Shown one piece after another: positions 16,442-25,412 of a stretch of DNA of 64,000 bases (positions are counted from its first letter, which is position 1; every line of letters starts with the position of its first letter). This DNA is from Alcaligenaceae bacterium. Its GTDB lineage: Bacteria > Pseudomonadota > Gammaproteobacteria > Burkholderiales > Burkholderiaceae_B. Where the stretch lies: NCBI GenBank assembly GCA_013416395.1, contig JACCEP010000002.1:434001-498000 (forward strand), read 5' to 3'. The position numbers and the translations under genes are program-made. The notes beneath the pieces are model-generated. The model was not told the DNA's origin, made no database searches, and worked only from the letters and a program-made list of their open reading frames with translations.

Positions 16442-17482
16442 ATGTCCGATGAAGGCGTTTGTGAAGCGCTCAGGCACTACATACAACGACAGACCGGCGC
16501 TAGCCAGGTTTCTGTCAACGCGTTTTCAAGGCTTTCAGGGGGCGCCATCCAGAACAATTACGCACTCGCTGTCGACTGTGTTGGTGGCGAGTATCCGGGC
16601 TTTCTGGATCTGGTGGTGCGCAGCGATGCCGAGTCGCAGGTTGATGTCAGTTTAAGCCGTGAACAAGAGTTTTGCGTGCTTCAGTGTGCGTGGCAGGCGG
16701 GCGTAACCGTACCAGAACCGCTTTGGTTGTGTGTCGACTCTTCCGTTATCGGCGCCCCTTTCTGTGTCATGAGAAGGGTGGGGGGTACTGCCTCAGGCCG
16801 ACAGTTGGTGCGTGGCATGTTGTCAGAATCTCAGGCGACAGCGCTGACGCAGCAATTGGCGCATGAGTTGGCGCGGCTGCATGCAGTGCAGCCTCCTGAC
16901 GAACGCCTGGGGTTTCTGCCTGTTCCAAAAAAAGCCCCCGCGCTGCAACGGGTGGAGGATTACCGGGCGGCCCTTGATCACATAGATGAACCCCATCCTG
17001 TTCTTGAATGGGCGCTCAACTGGCTGGAAGACAACGCGCCTCCTGGTGGCGAGCTGGTGCTGTGCCACGGTGACTTTCGCACCGGTAACTACATGGTGGA
17101 CGAGGGCCGACTTTCTGGCGTGCTCGACTGGGAGTTCGCATCCTGGAGTGATCCGCTGGAAGACCTTGGCTGGTTGTGTGCAAAGAGCTGGCGCTTTGGC
17201 CAGAATGACCGCGAAGTGGGCGGCATAGGCCATAAGAGCGATCTGTTCTCGGCATACACCCAAGCCAGCGGTCGTGCAGTTGATGCTCGACAGGTGTTGT
17301 ATTGGGAGGCCATGGGTATTACGCGATGGGCAGTTATTGCCTTGCAGCAGGCGCAGCGTCATATTTCAGGCGAAGAGTCTTCGCTTGAGCTTGCCCTGAC
17401 GGGTCGCATGGTGCCTGAAATGGAGTATGACTTGCTATGCCATATTGAGCGTATGGAGGGCTTTGAAGATGTCCAGGGCTAA
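16442..17482 (+). CDS. APH-type phosphotransferase (LvaA/ACAD11-kinase-like)
   Basis: 346 residues from ATG 16442, preceded by AAGGAG; the frame is open further upstream without a ribosome site. It belongs to the aminoglycoside phosphotransferase/choline kinase fold. The N-lobe has SRLSGGAIQNNYAL, the catalytic loop is LCHGDFRTGNYM (HGD and Asn), and the metal-binding motif is VLDWEFASWSDPLEDLGWL. This subgroup is the bacterial counterpart of the kinase domain of ACAD10/ACAD11, which phosphorylates the 4-hydroxyl of acyl-CoAs. The neighbours match that role, so antibiotic resistance is unlikely. It pairs with the DUF6285-like gene that follows. Confidence 0.8.
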   Translation: MSDEGVCEALRHYIQRQTGASQVSVNAFSRLSGGAIQNNYALAVDCVGGEYPGFLDLVVRSDAESQVDVSLSREQEFCVLQCAWQAGVTVPEPLWLCVDSSVIGAPFCVMRRVGGTASGRQLVRGMLSESQATALTQQLAHELARLHAVQPPDERLGFLPVPKKAPALQRVEDYRAALDHIDEPHPVLEWALNWLEDNAPPGGELVLCHGDFRTGNYMVDEGRLSGVLDWEFASWSDPLEDLGWLCAKSWRFGQNDREVGGIGHKSDLFSAYTQASGRAVDARQVLYWEAMGITRWAVIALQQAQRHISGEESSLELALTGRMVPEMEYDLLCHIERMEGFEDVQG

Positions 17483-17613
17483 TTGTTTTGATGTGAGCGG
17501 GGTTGGTGGCACGCACTGTTTTACGTGCGACATTGTGTGTTCCAACCACGCCGTACGCCTTGTGAAAGCCCGGTGTGGAGCAACGCCCGGCTTACGGCAA
17601 ACAGGAGGCTTGC

Positions 17614-17982
17614 GTGAATAGACCCGCTGGAGATGAGTTGCTGTCTGTGGCGCGTCGCGCGTTACTGGATGAGTTGCTTCCCTTATTGCCCGAAGACAAA
17701 ACCTATGATGTACTGATGATAGCGAATGCCATGGCGATTGCCGCGCGTGAGCTGGCTGCAAGCCAGGTTGCGGGCGGCCGGGGTGGTGCCCGGATAGCGG
17801 GTTTTCTGCACATTGAAAAGGTGCAGGGCACGCAGCCTACAGAGGCCGGGTTGGCCGCCTTGATTCGCCGACGTGGCATTGACACGTCGCGCCATTCGTC
17901 GCTGCGCGCGCTATTGCTTTCGCTCACACGAGAAAAGCTGGCGTTAAGTAATCCAAAATATCTTCGCCAAGAGGCTGACTGA
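17614..17982 (+). CDS. DUF6285-like small protein (LvaB-like kinase partner)
   Basis: 122 residues from GTG 17614, chosen for the perfect AGGAGG five bases upstream. It is a small, Ala/Leu/Arg-rich, helical protein with conserved-looking LPEDKTYDVLMIANAMAIA and LRALLLSLTREKLALSNP segments. I take it as the DUF6285 family found beside APH-type kinases. In the levulinate operon the corresponding small protein LvaB is needed for kinase activity, and the position right after the kinase fits. It has no catalytic motif or membrane segment. The family call is from recall of pattern and context. Confidence 0.65.
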   Translation: MNRPAGDELLSVARRALLDELLPLLPEDKTYDVLMIANAMAIAARELAASQVAGGRGGARIAGFLHIEKVQGTQPTEAGLAALIRRRGIDTSRHSSLRALLLSLTREKLALSNPKYLRQEAD

Positions 17983-17984
17983 AC

Positions 17985-19610
17985 ATGGTCAACAAGTATC
18001 AGCAGGGCCTGGACAAAAACCCGGCAAATTACTCCAGCCTGACCCCGCTTTCGTTTTTGCAGCGGTCGGCGCATGTGTTTCCAGAAAAAACCGCCATTGT
18101 CGATGACGATATGTCGCTGACCTACCAGCAAGTCTATGATCGCTGCCGTGCCATGGCCTCGGTGCTCGACAGCATGGGTATCAAGGCGGGTGATACGGTT
18201 TCCGTCTTGTGCTTTAACACCCACGAACTGCTTGAAAGCCATTACTTTGTTGCCATGACCGGCGCTGTGCTCAATGCCCTAAATACACGACTCGATGTGA
18301 CAACGCTAAGGTTTATTCTGGATCATGGTGAATCACGGGTGCTGTTCTATGACACTGAATTCGAGCCGCTGGTGAAACAGGCCATTGTCGATATGGTGGC
18401 ACCGCCGCTGTTGGTGGCTGTGGCCCGAGAAGCCGGTGCATCGAAAGGGCTGGCGCGCTTTAGCTATGAGCAAATGATCAAAATGGGCGAACCTGATTTT
18501 GATTGGCAAAAGCCGGCCGACGAATGGGATGCCATTTCGCTCAATTACACGTCGGGCACTACGGGCAACCCCAAGGGGGTGGTTTACCATCATCGCGGCG
18601 CTTATTTGGCGGCCATGAGCAATGCCATGGCCCTCAACATGACGGCAGATTCCGTGTATCTGTGGACCTTACCCATGTTTCACTGCAATGGCTGGGCTTA
18701 CACATGGGCGGTCACTGCCATAGGTGGAACCCATGTCTGTCTGCCCAAAGTACAGACTGATGAAGTGCTGGGGCGCATACAACGCAACCTGGTTACCCAT
18801 ATGTGCGGCGCGCCCATTGTGCTCAATATGCTGGTTAATGACTTTTACAAAGCCGGCATCAAGCTGGATCGCCCCGTGCAGTTCGCCGTTGGCGGGGCTG
18901 CCCCACCCAGTTCAGTTATTGGCAAAGGCCAGCAGGTTGGGTTTGATATCACACACCTTTATGGGCTGACCGAGTCGTACGGCCCATCTACGGTATGTGT
19001 CGTGCAAGACCAATGGAAAGCCCTGAATGTCGATGCGCTGGCTCGAAAAATGGCCAGGCAGGGCGTGGGGCTGTACGCCATTGACGAGGTGGCCGTTGAA
19101 GGCACCGAGCCGGGCACGCTGGCGCCGGCAGACGGTAAAACCATGGGCGAGATGCTGATGCGTGGCAACACGCTGATGAAGGGGTATCTTAAAAACGAGA
19201 AGGCTACCCAAGAAGCCTTTGCACATGGCTGGTTTCGTACCGGAGATCTCGCCGTCATGCACCCCGACGGCTATGCCGAGGTTAAAGATAGGGCCAAGGA
19301 CATTATTATTTCAGGCGGCGAAAACATTTCCAGCCAGGAAGTCGAAGACGTTTTGTATCGACACCCACTCGTGCTCGAGGCTGCCGTTGTCGCCATGGCT
19401 GATGAAACATGGGGCGAAACCCCCTGTGCATTCATTGCGCTGAAAGACCCGTTAAACATACCTGACGAACAAGAGTTCATCGTCTTTTGCAAAGCCAATA
19501 TGGCTTCGTACAAGGCGCCACGCAAATTTGTATTCGGCGAATTGCCGAAAACGTCTACCGGCAAGATCCGCAAAAATATTCTGCGTGATCAGTTGACCGG
19601 AGGAGGTTAG
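17985..19610 (+). CDS. AMP-forming acyl-CoA ligase (LvaE-like role)
   Basis: A 541-residue ANL superfamily enzyme that activates a carboxylic acid to its CoA thioester with ATP. The P-loop YTSGTTGNPKG, the A5-type YGLTESYGP, the A8 hinge region with DRAKDIIISGGENIS, and the catalytic lysine segment KTSTGKIRKN near the C-terminus are all intact. It resembles medium-chain fatty acyl-CoA synthetases (AlkK group). It starts 2 bp after the DUF6285-like gene and would supply the first step of the pathway. The acid is not determined by motif; short or branched oxo or hydroxy acids are suggested by the operon. Confidence 0.85.
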   Translation: MVNKYQQGLDKNPANYSSLTPLSFLQRSAHVFPEKTAIVDDDMSLTYQQVYDRCRAMASVLDSMGIKAGDTVSVLCFNTHELLESHYFVAMTGAVLNALNTRLDVTTLRFILDHGESRVLFYDTEFEPLVKQAIVDMVAPPLLVAVAREAGASKGLARFSYEQMIKMGEPDFDWQKPADEWDAISLNYTSGTTGNPKGVVYHHRGAYLAAMSNAMALNMTADSVYLWTLPMFHCNGWAYTWAVTAIGGTHVCLPKVQTDEVLGRIQRNLVTHMCGAPIVLNMLVNDFYKAGIKLDRPVQFAVGGAAPPSSVIGKGQQVGFDITHLYGLTESYGPSTVCVVQDQWKALNVDALARKMARQGVGLYAIDEVAVEGTEPGTLAPADGKTMGEMLMRGNTLMKGYLKNEKATQEAFAHGWFRTGDLAVMHPDGYAEVKDRAKDIIISGGENISSQEVEDVLYRHPLVLEAAVVAMADETWGETPCAFIALKDPLNIPDEQEFIVFCKANMASYKAPRKFVFGELPKTSTGKIRKNILRDQLTGGG

Positions 19611-19702
19611 CGCACATAAATACTTATGAGGTTTGAAGGAGACAGCAGCAACATAATTACGACGCGTCAAAAGTCGCGCCACAAAACCAAGGGAGACAGC
19701 AT

Positions 19703-20935
19703 ATGTGCAAGTTTCTTACTAATCGGGTTATCAAAACCCTCGCATTGGCCGGCGTTCTGTCGGTGCCCGGGGCATTGCCTGCCGCGCATGCCGCAGAGCA
19801 ACCCGTGCGTATCGGTGCTATTTACATTATGTCGGGCAGTGCCGCTTCGTATGGCAAGTTTGCGGAGCAGGGCATACAGCTCGCCATGGATGAAATCAAT
19901 GGTGCTGGCGGTGTAATGGGGCGTCAGCTGGCGCTTACGCTCGAAGACGGGCAAGGCAAGGCAGCCGTGGCCATACAAGCTGCACGCAAACTGGTGTATC
20001 AGGATAAGGTCGATGTCTTGATGGGGCTGGACAGCTCGGGCGTGGCGCAGGGTCTGGTGCCTGTGCTGCCAGAGCTTGGCAAGCCTTTTATCATCACGCA
20101 CGCAGCAACGCCTGATGTTACGGGCAAACTGTGCAATGCGTTTACGTATCGTGTCAGCGTCAATGTAAACCAGAACATGGGTGGAGCGGCAGCAATTGCG
20201 GCAAAATCAGGCGCCAAAAAATGGACGACGATTGGCCCTGATTACGCGTTTGGTCATCAGTCCTGGGAGTTTTTCGGTAAATATCTTAAAGAGAAAAATC
20301 CCGACGTTGAGCTGTCGGCATCGCCTTCATTTCCCCGGTTTGGTGCTGAAGATTTCACGCCTTTTATCAATAGCGTCATGGAAAGCAAGCCGGACGGCGT
20401 TCTCATTTCGCTATGGGGCGGTGATCTGGTCAACTTTGTGCGCCAGGCCAATGACCGTGGTTTTTTCAAGCAGGGCATGACTGTGCTGATGTCGGTGGGT
20501 GCGGCAACAGAGGTACTGACCGCGCTGGGTGAGCAAATGCCTGAAGGTGTGTGGCTGGGTACACGGTACTGGTACGACTCACATGACACAGAGGCCAACA
20601 AGAAATTTGTTTCGGCATACAAGCAGAAGTACAACAGCCCACCTAGCTACAACGCCGAAGGTGCCTATGTGGCCATCTATGCGATCAAGCAGGCCATCGA
20701 AAAAGCAGGTTCTACAGATGGCAAGGCCGTGGCCAAGGCGCTCTCAGGGATGGTGCTCGATACTCCGGCCGGTAAGGTCACGCTGCGCGTTGGTGACAAT
20801 CAGGCCTTGATCGGGCCAACGTGGGGTTTGACAGCGGCCATGAATACCACAGATAAAGTTCGCTCCTTGACCGATGTGGAAAACTTTGATGGCGAGAAGG
20901 TAACGCCGCCGGTGGATCCGGCCTGCAAGTTGTAG
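19703..20935 (+). CDS. Liv-type ABC transporter periplasmic substrate-binding protein
   Basis: A 410-residue Peripla_BP_6 protein. A signal peptide ends at AHA (about residue 30), and the mature protein begins EQPVRIGAIYIMSG. The family features YGKFAEQGIQLAMDEINGAGG, LVYQDKVDVLMG and the C-terminal DxxG region are visible. It would capture the operon's substrate in the periplasm. GGGAGA precedes the ATG. It follows the CoA ligase and precedes two permeases and two ATPases. Liv proteins in betaproteobacteria bind many aromatic and aliphatic acids, so amino acid binding should not be assumed. Confidence 0.85.
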   Translation: MCKFLTNRVIKTLALAGVLSVPGALPAAHAAEQPVRIGAIYIMSGSAASYGKFAEQGIQLAMDEINGAGGVMGRQLALTLEDGQGKAAVAIQAARKLVYQDKVDVLMGLDSSGVAQGLVPVLPELGKPFIITHAATPDVTGKLCNAFTYRVSVNVNQNMGGAAAIAAKSGAKKWTTIGPDYAFGHQSWEFFGKYLKEKNPDVELSASPSFPRFGAEDFTPFINSVMESKPDGVLISLWGGDLVNFVRQANDRGFFKQGMTVLMSVGAATEVLTALGEQMPEGVWLGTRYWYDSHDTEANKKFVSAYKQKYNSPPSYNAEGAYVAIYAIKQAIEKAGSTDGKAVAKALSGMVLDTPAGKVTLRVGDNQALIGPTWGLTAAMNTTDKVRSLTDVENFDGEKVTPPVDPACKL

Positions 20936-21021
20936 GCATACGCTTCATTGTGAATGCCAACGCCTGTGCGTAAGCCTATGTGCTGCGCGCAGGCGTGAGC
21001 CAACTTCTTTTCGGAGGCACC

Positions 21022-21894
21022 ATGGGTAGTCTCGGCACCGCTTTGCTGAATAGTCTCGATATTGGTCTTTTGCTTTTTGTCATTGCCGTTGGTCTGAGCA
21101 TCGTCTTCGGCGTACTGAACGTCATCAATTTTGCGCATGGTGCGCTCTATATGCTGGGTGCTTATCTGGCGTACACCTGTATTGCAGGTCTGGGCATGCC
21201 CTTCTGGCTCACCTTGCTGGTAGCACCGCTGTGTGTGGCTGCGCTTGCCGTTGTGATTGACCGTCTGATGCTGCGTTTCATCTATCAGCGAGAGGTAACC
21301 GACAGCCTGCTGCTTACGTTTGCATTGATGTTGATACTTAACGAATCGGTGCGACTTATCTGGGGCACAGGTATTCACATTATTGACCCGCCTGATTTGC
21401 TCAAGGGTACGCTGGCACTGCCAGGCGGGGTCACATATCCCATCTATAGTCTGTTTGTTATCAGTGTTGGGCTGGTTTCTGTGTGTGGCCTCTGGCTGCT
21501 GTTCAACAAAACCCGAATCGGCAAAATCATGCGGGCAGCAGCCCTTGACCGTGAGATGGCACAAGTGTTGTGCATCAACACCCGTCTGGTCATTACCGGT
21601 GTGTTTGCGTTCGGAGCCTGGCTGGCGGCAGTCGGCGGCGTGGTGGCGGCACCCATGCGTGCCATTGACCCCGGCATGGGCGACAAAATCATTATCGAGA
21701 GTTTTATCGTGGTGGTTATTGGTGGGCTGGGCAGCTTCCCGGGTGCTTTGCTTGGCGCCGTAGTGCTCGGGCTTATTCATGGACTGGGCGGGCGCTTCTT
21801 TCCGGAGGTGAACCTGGTGCTGCCATTTTTGGGCATGGCGGTTGTGTTGCTGCTAAAGCCCCAGGGCTTGATGGGCAAGGGAGCATCGTCATGA
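21022..21894 (+). CDS. Liv-type ABC transporter permease (LivH family)
   Basis: 290 residues from ATG 21022, preceded by GGAGG; the longer upstream frame lacks a site. It is an integral membrane protein with about eight hydrophobic segments and the LivH signature VFGVLNVINFAHGALYMLGAY near the N-terminus. The cytoplasmic coupling region includes RAAALDREMAQVLCIN. The end VLLLKPQGLMGKG is typical of the family. It overlaps livM by ATGA and forms the translocation pore with it. Confidence 0.9.
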   Translation: MGSLGTALLNSLDIGLLLFVIAVGLSIVFGVLNVINFAHGALYMLGAYLAYTCIAGLGMPFWLTLLVAPLCVAALAVVIDRLMLRFIYQREVTDSLLLTFALMLILNESVRLIWGTGIHIIDPPDLLKGTLALPGGVTYPIYSLFVISVGLVSVCGLWLLFNKTRIGKIMRAAALDREMAQVLCINTRLVITGVFAFGAWLAAVGGVVAAPMRAIDPGMGDKIIIESFIVVVIGGLGSFPGALLGAVVLGLIHGLGGRFFPEVNLVLPFLGMAVVLLLKPQGLMGKGASS

Positions 21895-22835
21895 GGCAGC
21901 CACTGATCATAGCGATATCAATCATTATTTTGGCGATGTTGGTGGCAGTCCCGTGGGTTGCTCCGTATTTCTATATTTTCATTGCCACTGAAATTCTCAT
22001 TCTTGGCCTGTTTGCGGCCAGTTTTAATCTGGTTTTTGGCTATACCGGCATGCTCAGCTTTGGCCATGCTGCGTTTTTTGGCGTGGGTGCTTATGCCACG
22101 GCGATGCTGCTGCAATCGCTGCAGTGGCCTCTGCTGGCGTGTCTGGCTGTGTCAGTCGGTGCGGGTGGGCTGTTGGCACTGGTCATCGGGTTTCTTAGTG
22201 TGCGTCTTGATCAGGTGTATTTCGCCATGCTAACGCTTGCCTTTGGCATGATGGTGTTTGCCGTGGTGCATCAGTGGCGCTCTGTTACTAACGGCAGCGA
22301 CGGCATTGCGGGCTTTGCGGTGACGTCGTTTGGCCTTGGCCTGAACCTCACGCTGGGAGATCCAGCGGTGTATTACCTGGTGGTGCTATGTATTGTGGTG
22401 CTGGCGTCCACACTGCTGTATTTGATATGTCGTTCTTCGTTTGGTCTGATTTTGCGCGCCATACGCCAAAACCCCGAGCGTGTGGCTTTTTGCGGTCTCA
22501 ATGTTCGCTCGTATCGTCTTGCCGCTTTCACCGTGGCAGGCGCCTTTGCCGGCCTGGCGGGCGGGCTGATGGCGCCGTTTCTGCGTATCGCCAGCCCTGA
22601 GCTTGTGCATTGGTCAATGTCGGCCGAGCCTGTGCTTATGACTATTTTGGGCGGTAGTGGTTATTTTCTGGGGCCATTTTTTGGTGCGGGTATGTTTGTG
22701 CTGCTTGAAACCTGGATCACCAGCATGACGCACGCATGGATGCTGGTACTGGGTATTGTGCTTGCGCTGATGGTGATGTTCTTCAGACGCGGTGTGCTTG
22801 GAACTATGCTGGACTGGTGGACGGAGCGCAAATGA
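21891..22835 (+). CDS. Liv-type ABC transporter permease (LivM family)
   Basis: A 314-residue membrane protein with about nine hydrophobic segments. Family motifs are NLVFGYTGMLSFGHAAFFGVGAY near residue 45 and the coupling helix region AIRQNPERVAFCGLNV. The C-terminal ILGGSGYFLGPFFGA segment is also typical. It starts on ATGA overlapping livH, and its stop overlaps the livG ATG, so the permeases and ATPase are made together. Confidence 0.9.
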   Translation: MRQPLIIAISIIILAMLVAVPWVAPYFYIFIATEILILGLFAASFNLVFGYTGMLSFGHAAFFGVGAYATAMLLQSLQWPLLACLAVSVGAGGLLALVIGFLSVRLDQVYFAMLTLAFGMMVFAVVHQWRSVTNGSDGIAGFAVTSFGLGLNLTLGDPAVYYLVVLCIVVLASTLLYLICRSSFGLILRAIRQNPERVAFCGLNVRSYRLAAFTVAGAFAGLAGGLMAPFLRIASPELVHWSMSAEPVLMTILGGSGYFLGPFFGAGMFVLLETWITSMTHAWMLVLGIVLALMVMFFRRGVLGTMLDWWTERK

Positions 22836-23602
22836 CAGAGCCAATACTAAAAATAGAAGGGCTGGGCAAACGATTTGGGGGGGTGGCGGCGGTGTCGGAC
22901 ATTTCGCTCGAGGTGTTTCCGCGCGAAACGCTTGCCATTATTGGCCCAAATGGTGCTGGCAAGACGACGTTTTACAACCTGCTCTCTGGTCGCATGGTGC
23001 CGACGGCGGGGCGTATCTGGTTTGAGGGTAAAGACATAACCGGGCTTGCGCCTCACCGCATCAGCCGTCTGGGCGTGTCGCGGTCGTTTCAGATCAACAA
23101 TATTTTTGAGGAAATGACGGTTCGCGAAAACATCGAAGTGGCATTGACTGCCTACCATGGTGACAGCCGTCGATGGGCCAGGCTGGCCTCGCGCAACACG
23201 CCCATACAGAAAGAAGCTGACGGCCTGCTTGCGCGTCTGTCGCTGGCCGACCTGGCAGGCCAGCGTGCGGGCATTATTAGTTACGGTGACAAGCGGTTGG
23301 TTGAAATCGCCATGGTGCTGGCAACGCGGCCCCATCTCGTGTTGCTGGACGAGCCTACTGCAGGCATGACGCCTGAGGAAACGCTTCGGGTTACGGCGCT
23401 GGTGCGGTCGCTGGCGCAGACGGGCGACTATACGTTTCTGATTACCGAGCACGACATGCGCGTGGTATTTGATCTTGCCGACCGTATTCTCGTTATGCAT
23501 CGTGGCAAAAAGTTGGTGCTGGGCACCCCTGCCGAAGTGCGCGCCCACCCTGAAGTGCGCAAGGCCTATCTGGGCGATACCGAAGAGGAGCTTGTGACAT
23601 GA
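22832..23602 (+). CDS. Liv-type ABC transporter ATPase (LivG family)
   Basis: 256 residues from ATG 22832, overlapping the livM stop. Walker A is GPNGAGKTT, Walker B is LVLLDEPTAGMTPEE, and the H-loop lies in ITEHDM. The signature loop is ISYGDKRLVEIAM instead of LSGGQ, which is normal for LivG-type ATPases. It forms a heterodimer with the next gene's product to power uptake. It overlaps livF at its 3' end. Confidence 0.9.
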   Translation: MTEPILKIEGLGKRFGGVAAVSDISLEVFPRETLAIIGPNGAGKTTFYNLLSGRMVPTAGRIWFEGKDITGLAPHRISRLGVSRSFQINNIFEEMTVRENIEVALTAYHGDSRRWARLASRNTPIQKEADGLLARLSLADLAGQRAGIISYGDKRLVEIAMVLATRPHLVLLDEPTAGMTPEETLRVTALVRSLAQTGDYTFLITEHDMRVVFDLADRILVMHRGKKLVLGTPAEVRAHPEVRKAYLGDTEEELVT

Positions 23603-24300
23603 TGCTCGAGGTCGACAACATCCATACGTATTATGGTGAGAGCCACGCATTGCAGGGGGTGTCGCTACGCCTCGAAGAGGGCGAGACAGTATGCCTTCTT
23701 GGCCGCAACGGGGCAGGCAAGAGCACAACGCTGCGCAGCATTATTGGCCTGACGCCTCCGCGCTCAGGACGCGTGGTTTTTGCAGGTAAAGAAGTGGCCG
23801 GCCAACCGGCCTACCGTATTGCCCGGCTGGGCATGGGGCTGGTGCCTGAAGACCGGCGTATTTTTCCGGGGCTGACTGTGCGTGAAAACCTCGAGGTCGC
23901 ACAATACAGCCGCCCTGGGGCACCCCGACACTGGACTGTAGAACGAATCTTTGACCAATACTCCATGCTGGCTGAGTTGGCCAACCAGGATGGCGCCACG
24001 CTGTCAGGCGGGCAGCAGCAAATGCTTGCCGTGGCGCGTTCGTTAATGAGTGAACCTCGACTTTTATTGCTGGATGAGCCTAATGAAGGGCTGGCGCCAG
24101 TGATTGTGCAGCAGATAGGCGAACTGATCGACGAACTGGCGAAAACAACCACGATATTGTTTACCGAGCAAAGTGTGCGGTTTGCCTTACGCCATGCACG
24201 TCGGGCCTATATTCTGGAAAAGGGCAAAGTGGTGCATGAGGCTGACAGCCAGACGCTGGCTGAAGACAAGGAGACGCAGCATCGTTATTTGTCGGTGTAG
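23599..24300 (+). CDS. Liv-type ABC transporter ATPase (LivF family)
   Basis: A 233-residue protein (ATG 23599 or the adjacent ATG 23602). Walker A is GRNGAGKST, the signature is LSGGQQQM, and Walker B is LLLLDEPNEGLAPV with the LivF-typical NEG. The short length and VPEDRRIFPGLTV segment are typical of LivF. It is the last structural gene of the operon; a TetR regulator begins 44 bp downstream on the same strand. Confidence 0.9.
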   Translation: MMLEVDNIHTYYGESHALQGVSLRLEEGETVCLLGRNGAGKSTTLRSIIGLTPPRSGRVVFAGKEVAGQPAYRIARLGMGLVPEDRRIFPGLTVRENLEVAQYSRPGAPRHWTVERIFDQYSMLAELANQDGATLSGGQQQMLAVARSLMSEPRLLLLDEPNEGLAPVIVQQIGELIDELAKTTTILFTEQSVRFALRHARRAYILEKGKVVHEADSQTLAEDKETQHRYLSV

Positions 24301-24344
24301 AACGTCGTACACTTTCGCGGTCCATACTAACGGGAAGCGTATTG

Positions 24345-25031
24345 ATGGTTGGTGATTTCGAGTCGTTCAAGGCTGAGCTTAGCCTTTCCAAAGCCGAAAT
24401 TTGTCGCGAGCTTTATCGCGAAAATAGAGAGCTTGTACGCATAAAAAAAGAACATGTTGCTGTACCAAACCTGGTGCGCATTATCGACTCGACGCTCACA
24501 CTCACCAACTTGAAAGGCTTTCATGCCATGTCGCTGCGTGATTTAAGCGCCGATTCCGGGCTGAGCATAGGCGGGCTGTATGCATACATTCGCAGTAAAG
24601 AAGATCTCATCTCCCTGATTCAGCATCATGGGTTTATGCTCACCCGCCGCACGCTGCACTCGTGCACGCAAGGCATTGATGACCCACGTGAGAAACTGCT
24701 CGCGGCGGTCAGGGCGCATGTCTACCTTAGCGAGCTGCTGCAGCCCTGGTTTTATTTTTCGTTCATGGAAACCAAAAGCCTGCCGGAAAAGCAGAAGAAG
24801 GAAGCGATTGCCATTGAGCTGGAGGTCGAAGATTTTCTGCGCACCATTATTGACGAAGGTGTGGCGGGCAAGGTGTTTCGTGAGGTCAATGCCCAGCTGC
24901 TGGCCTCAGTGTGCAAGGCCATGATGCAAGACTGGTATCTAAAGCGGCGCAAATACCGCAATCAGCAGGTGGACGCGACGGGTTATGCCGACTTTATTGG
25001 TTCTGTGCTGGCGCGTTATTTGTGGGCATGA
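24345..25031 (+). CDS. TetR family transcriptional regulator
   Basis: 228 residues from ATG 24345 (an in-frame TTG lies just before). The TetR DNA-binding domain sits unusually late, at about residues 45-95, with SLRDLSADSGLSIGGLYAYIRSKEDLISLI as the helix-turn-helix and its following helix. An N-terminal extension of about 40 charged residues (RELYRENRELVRIKKEHV) precedes it. The C-terminal helical domain would bind an acyl-CoA or acid ligand. Its position at the end of the lva-like operon suggests it regulates that operon. FadR/PaaR-like acyl-CoA sensing is inference. Confidence 0.8.
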   Translation: MVGDFESFKAELSLSKAEICRELYRENRELVRIKKEHVAVPNLVRIIDSTLTLTNLKGFHAMSLRDLSADSGLSIGGLYAYIRSKEDLISLIQHHGFMLTRRTLHSCTQGIDDPREKLLAAVRAHVYLSELLQPWFYFSFMETKSLPEKQKKEAIAIELEVEDFLRTIIDEGVAGKVFREVNAQLLASVCKAMMQDWYLKRRKYRNQQVDATGYADFIGSVLARYLWA

Positions 25032-25124
25032 TCACTACTCGCGTTCAATCTCGTCCACATACGATTTGCATGGCCTGTTGCAACGCGGTAAAGTGTGGGC
25101 TTAGTCCGTTCGCTCATCCTGAAC

Positions 25125-25169
25125 GGGCAACCAAAGGCACTGTTGCCCGGGCTACCCGCCCGGTTTTTT
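25125..25169 (+). terminator. Strong terminator with an overlapping alternative hairpin, upstream of ilvI
   Basis: CCGGGC/GCCCGG with a 5-nt loop (25147-25163) followed by six T is a good Rho-independent terminator. A second hairpin, GGGCAAC (25125-25131) with GTTGCCC (25142-25148), shares two bases with it, so the two cannot both form fully. It lies 94 bp after tetR and 244 bp before ilvI. It may simply end the tetR transcript or act as an ilv attenuator. Confidence 0.75.
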
Positions 25170-25412
25170 GCGCCTCTAATAACTTGCTGCCGGCCGCGCC
25201 ACAAGCGTGTGATGCCACAGCTTCCGTTTCTACCTCCCGCGTTCAAATGAACGCTCGTGCTGTGTTTCGATGGGCAAGGGTCGGTCGGCAAGGTGTTTGG
25301 GTGGCGTGGCTCCGTGAGTCACAAAGCGCCAGGTCATGTTGTCGAAGCTGATTCAATCCCGGGCCTTCAGGGCCGGTCGGGGCATAAGTACTGGTTACGA
25401 AAGGAATACAAC
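25170..25412. other. Untranslated leader region of ilvI
   Basis: No gene is evident between the terminator and ilvI. The region includes a GC-rich inverted element near 25357-25380 (CCCGGGCCTTCAGGGCCGG) close to the ilvI ribosome site, and probably the operon promoter, which I could not place. I saw no short frame with a run of Ile, Leu or Val codons, so a classical leader peptide is not supported. Confidence 0.4.

Noticed and set aside
16442-17482. APH-fold gene as an aminoglycoside resistance gene
   Set aside because: Its operon partners (ACAD, DUF6285-like, CoA ligase, SDR) and kinase-loop pattern place it with acyl-CoA kinases.
20800-21780. A 326-codon minus-strand frame opposite the Liv permease
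   Set aside because: His, Asn and Gln-rich antisense artefact of membrane codons; no motif and no ribosome site.
25016-25351. Leader peptide for ilv attenuation from the open frame starting near 25029
   Set aside because: The frame has no runs of Ile, Leu or Val codons and reads straight through the terminator without a stop in a useful position.
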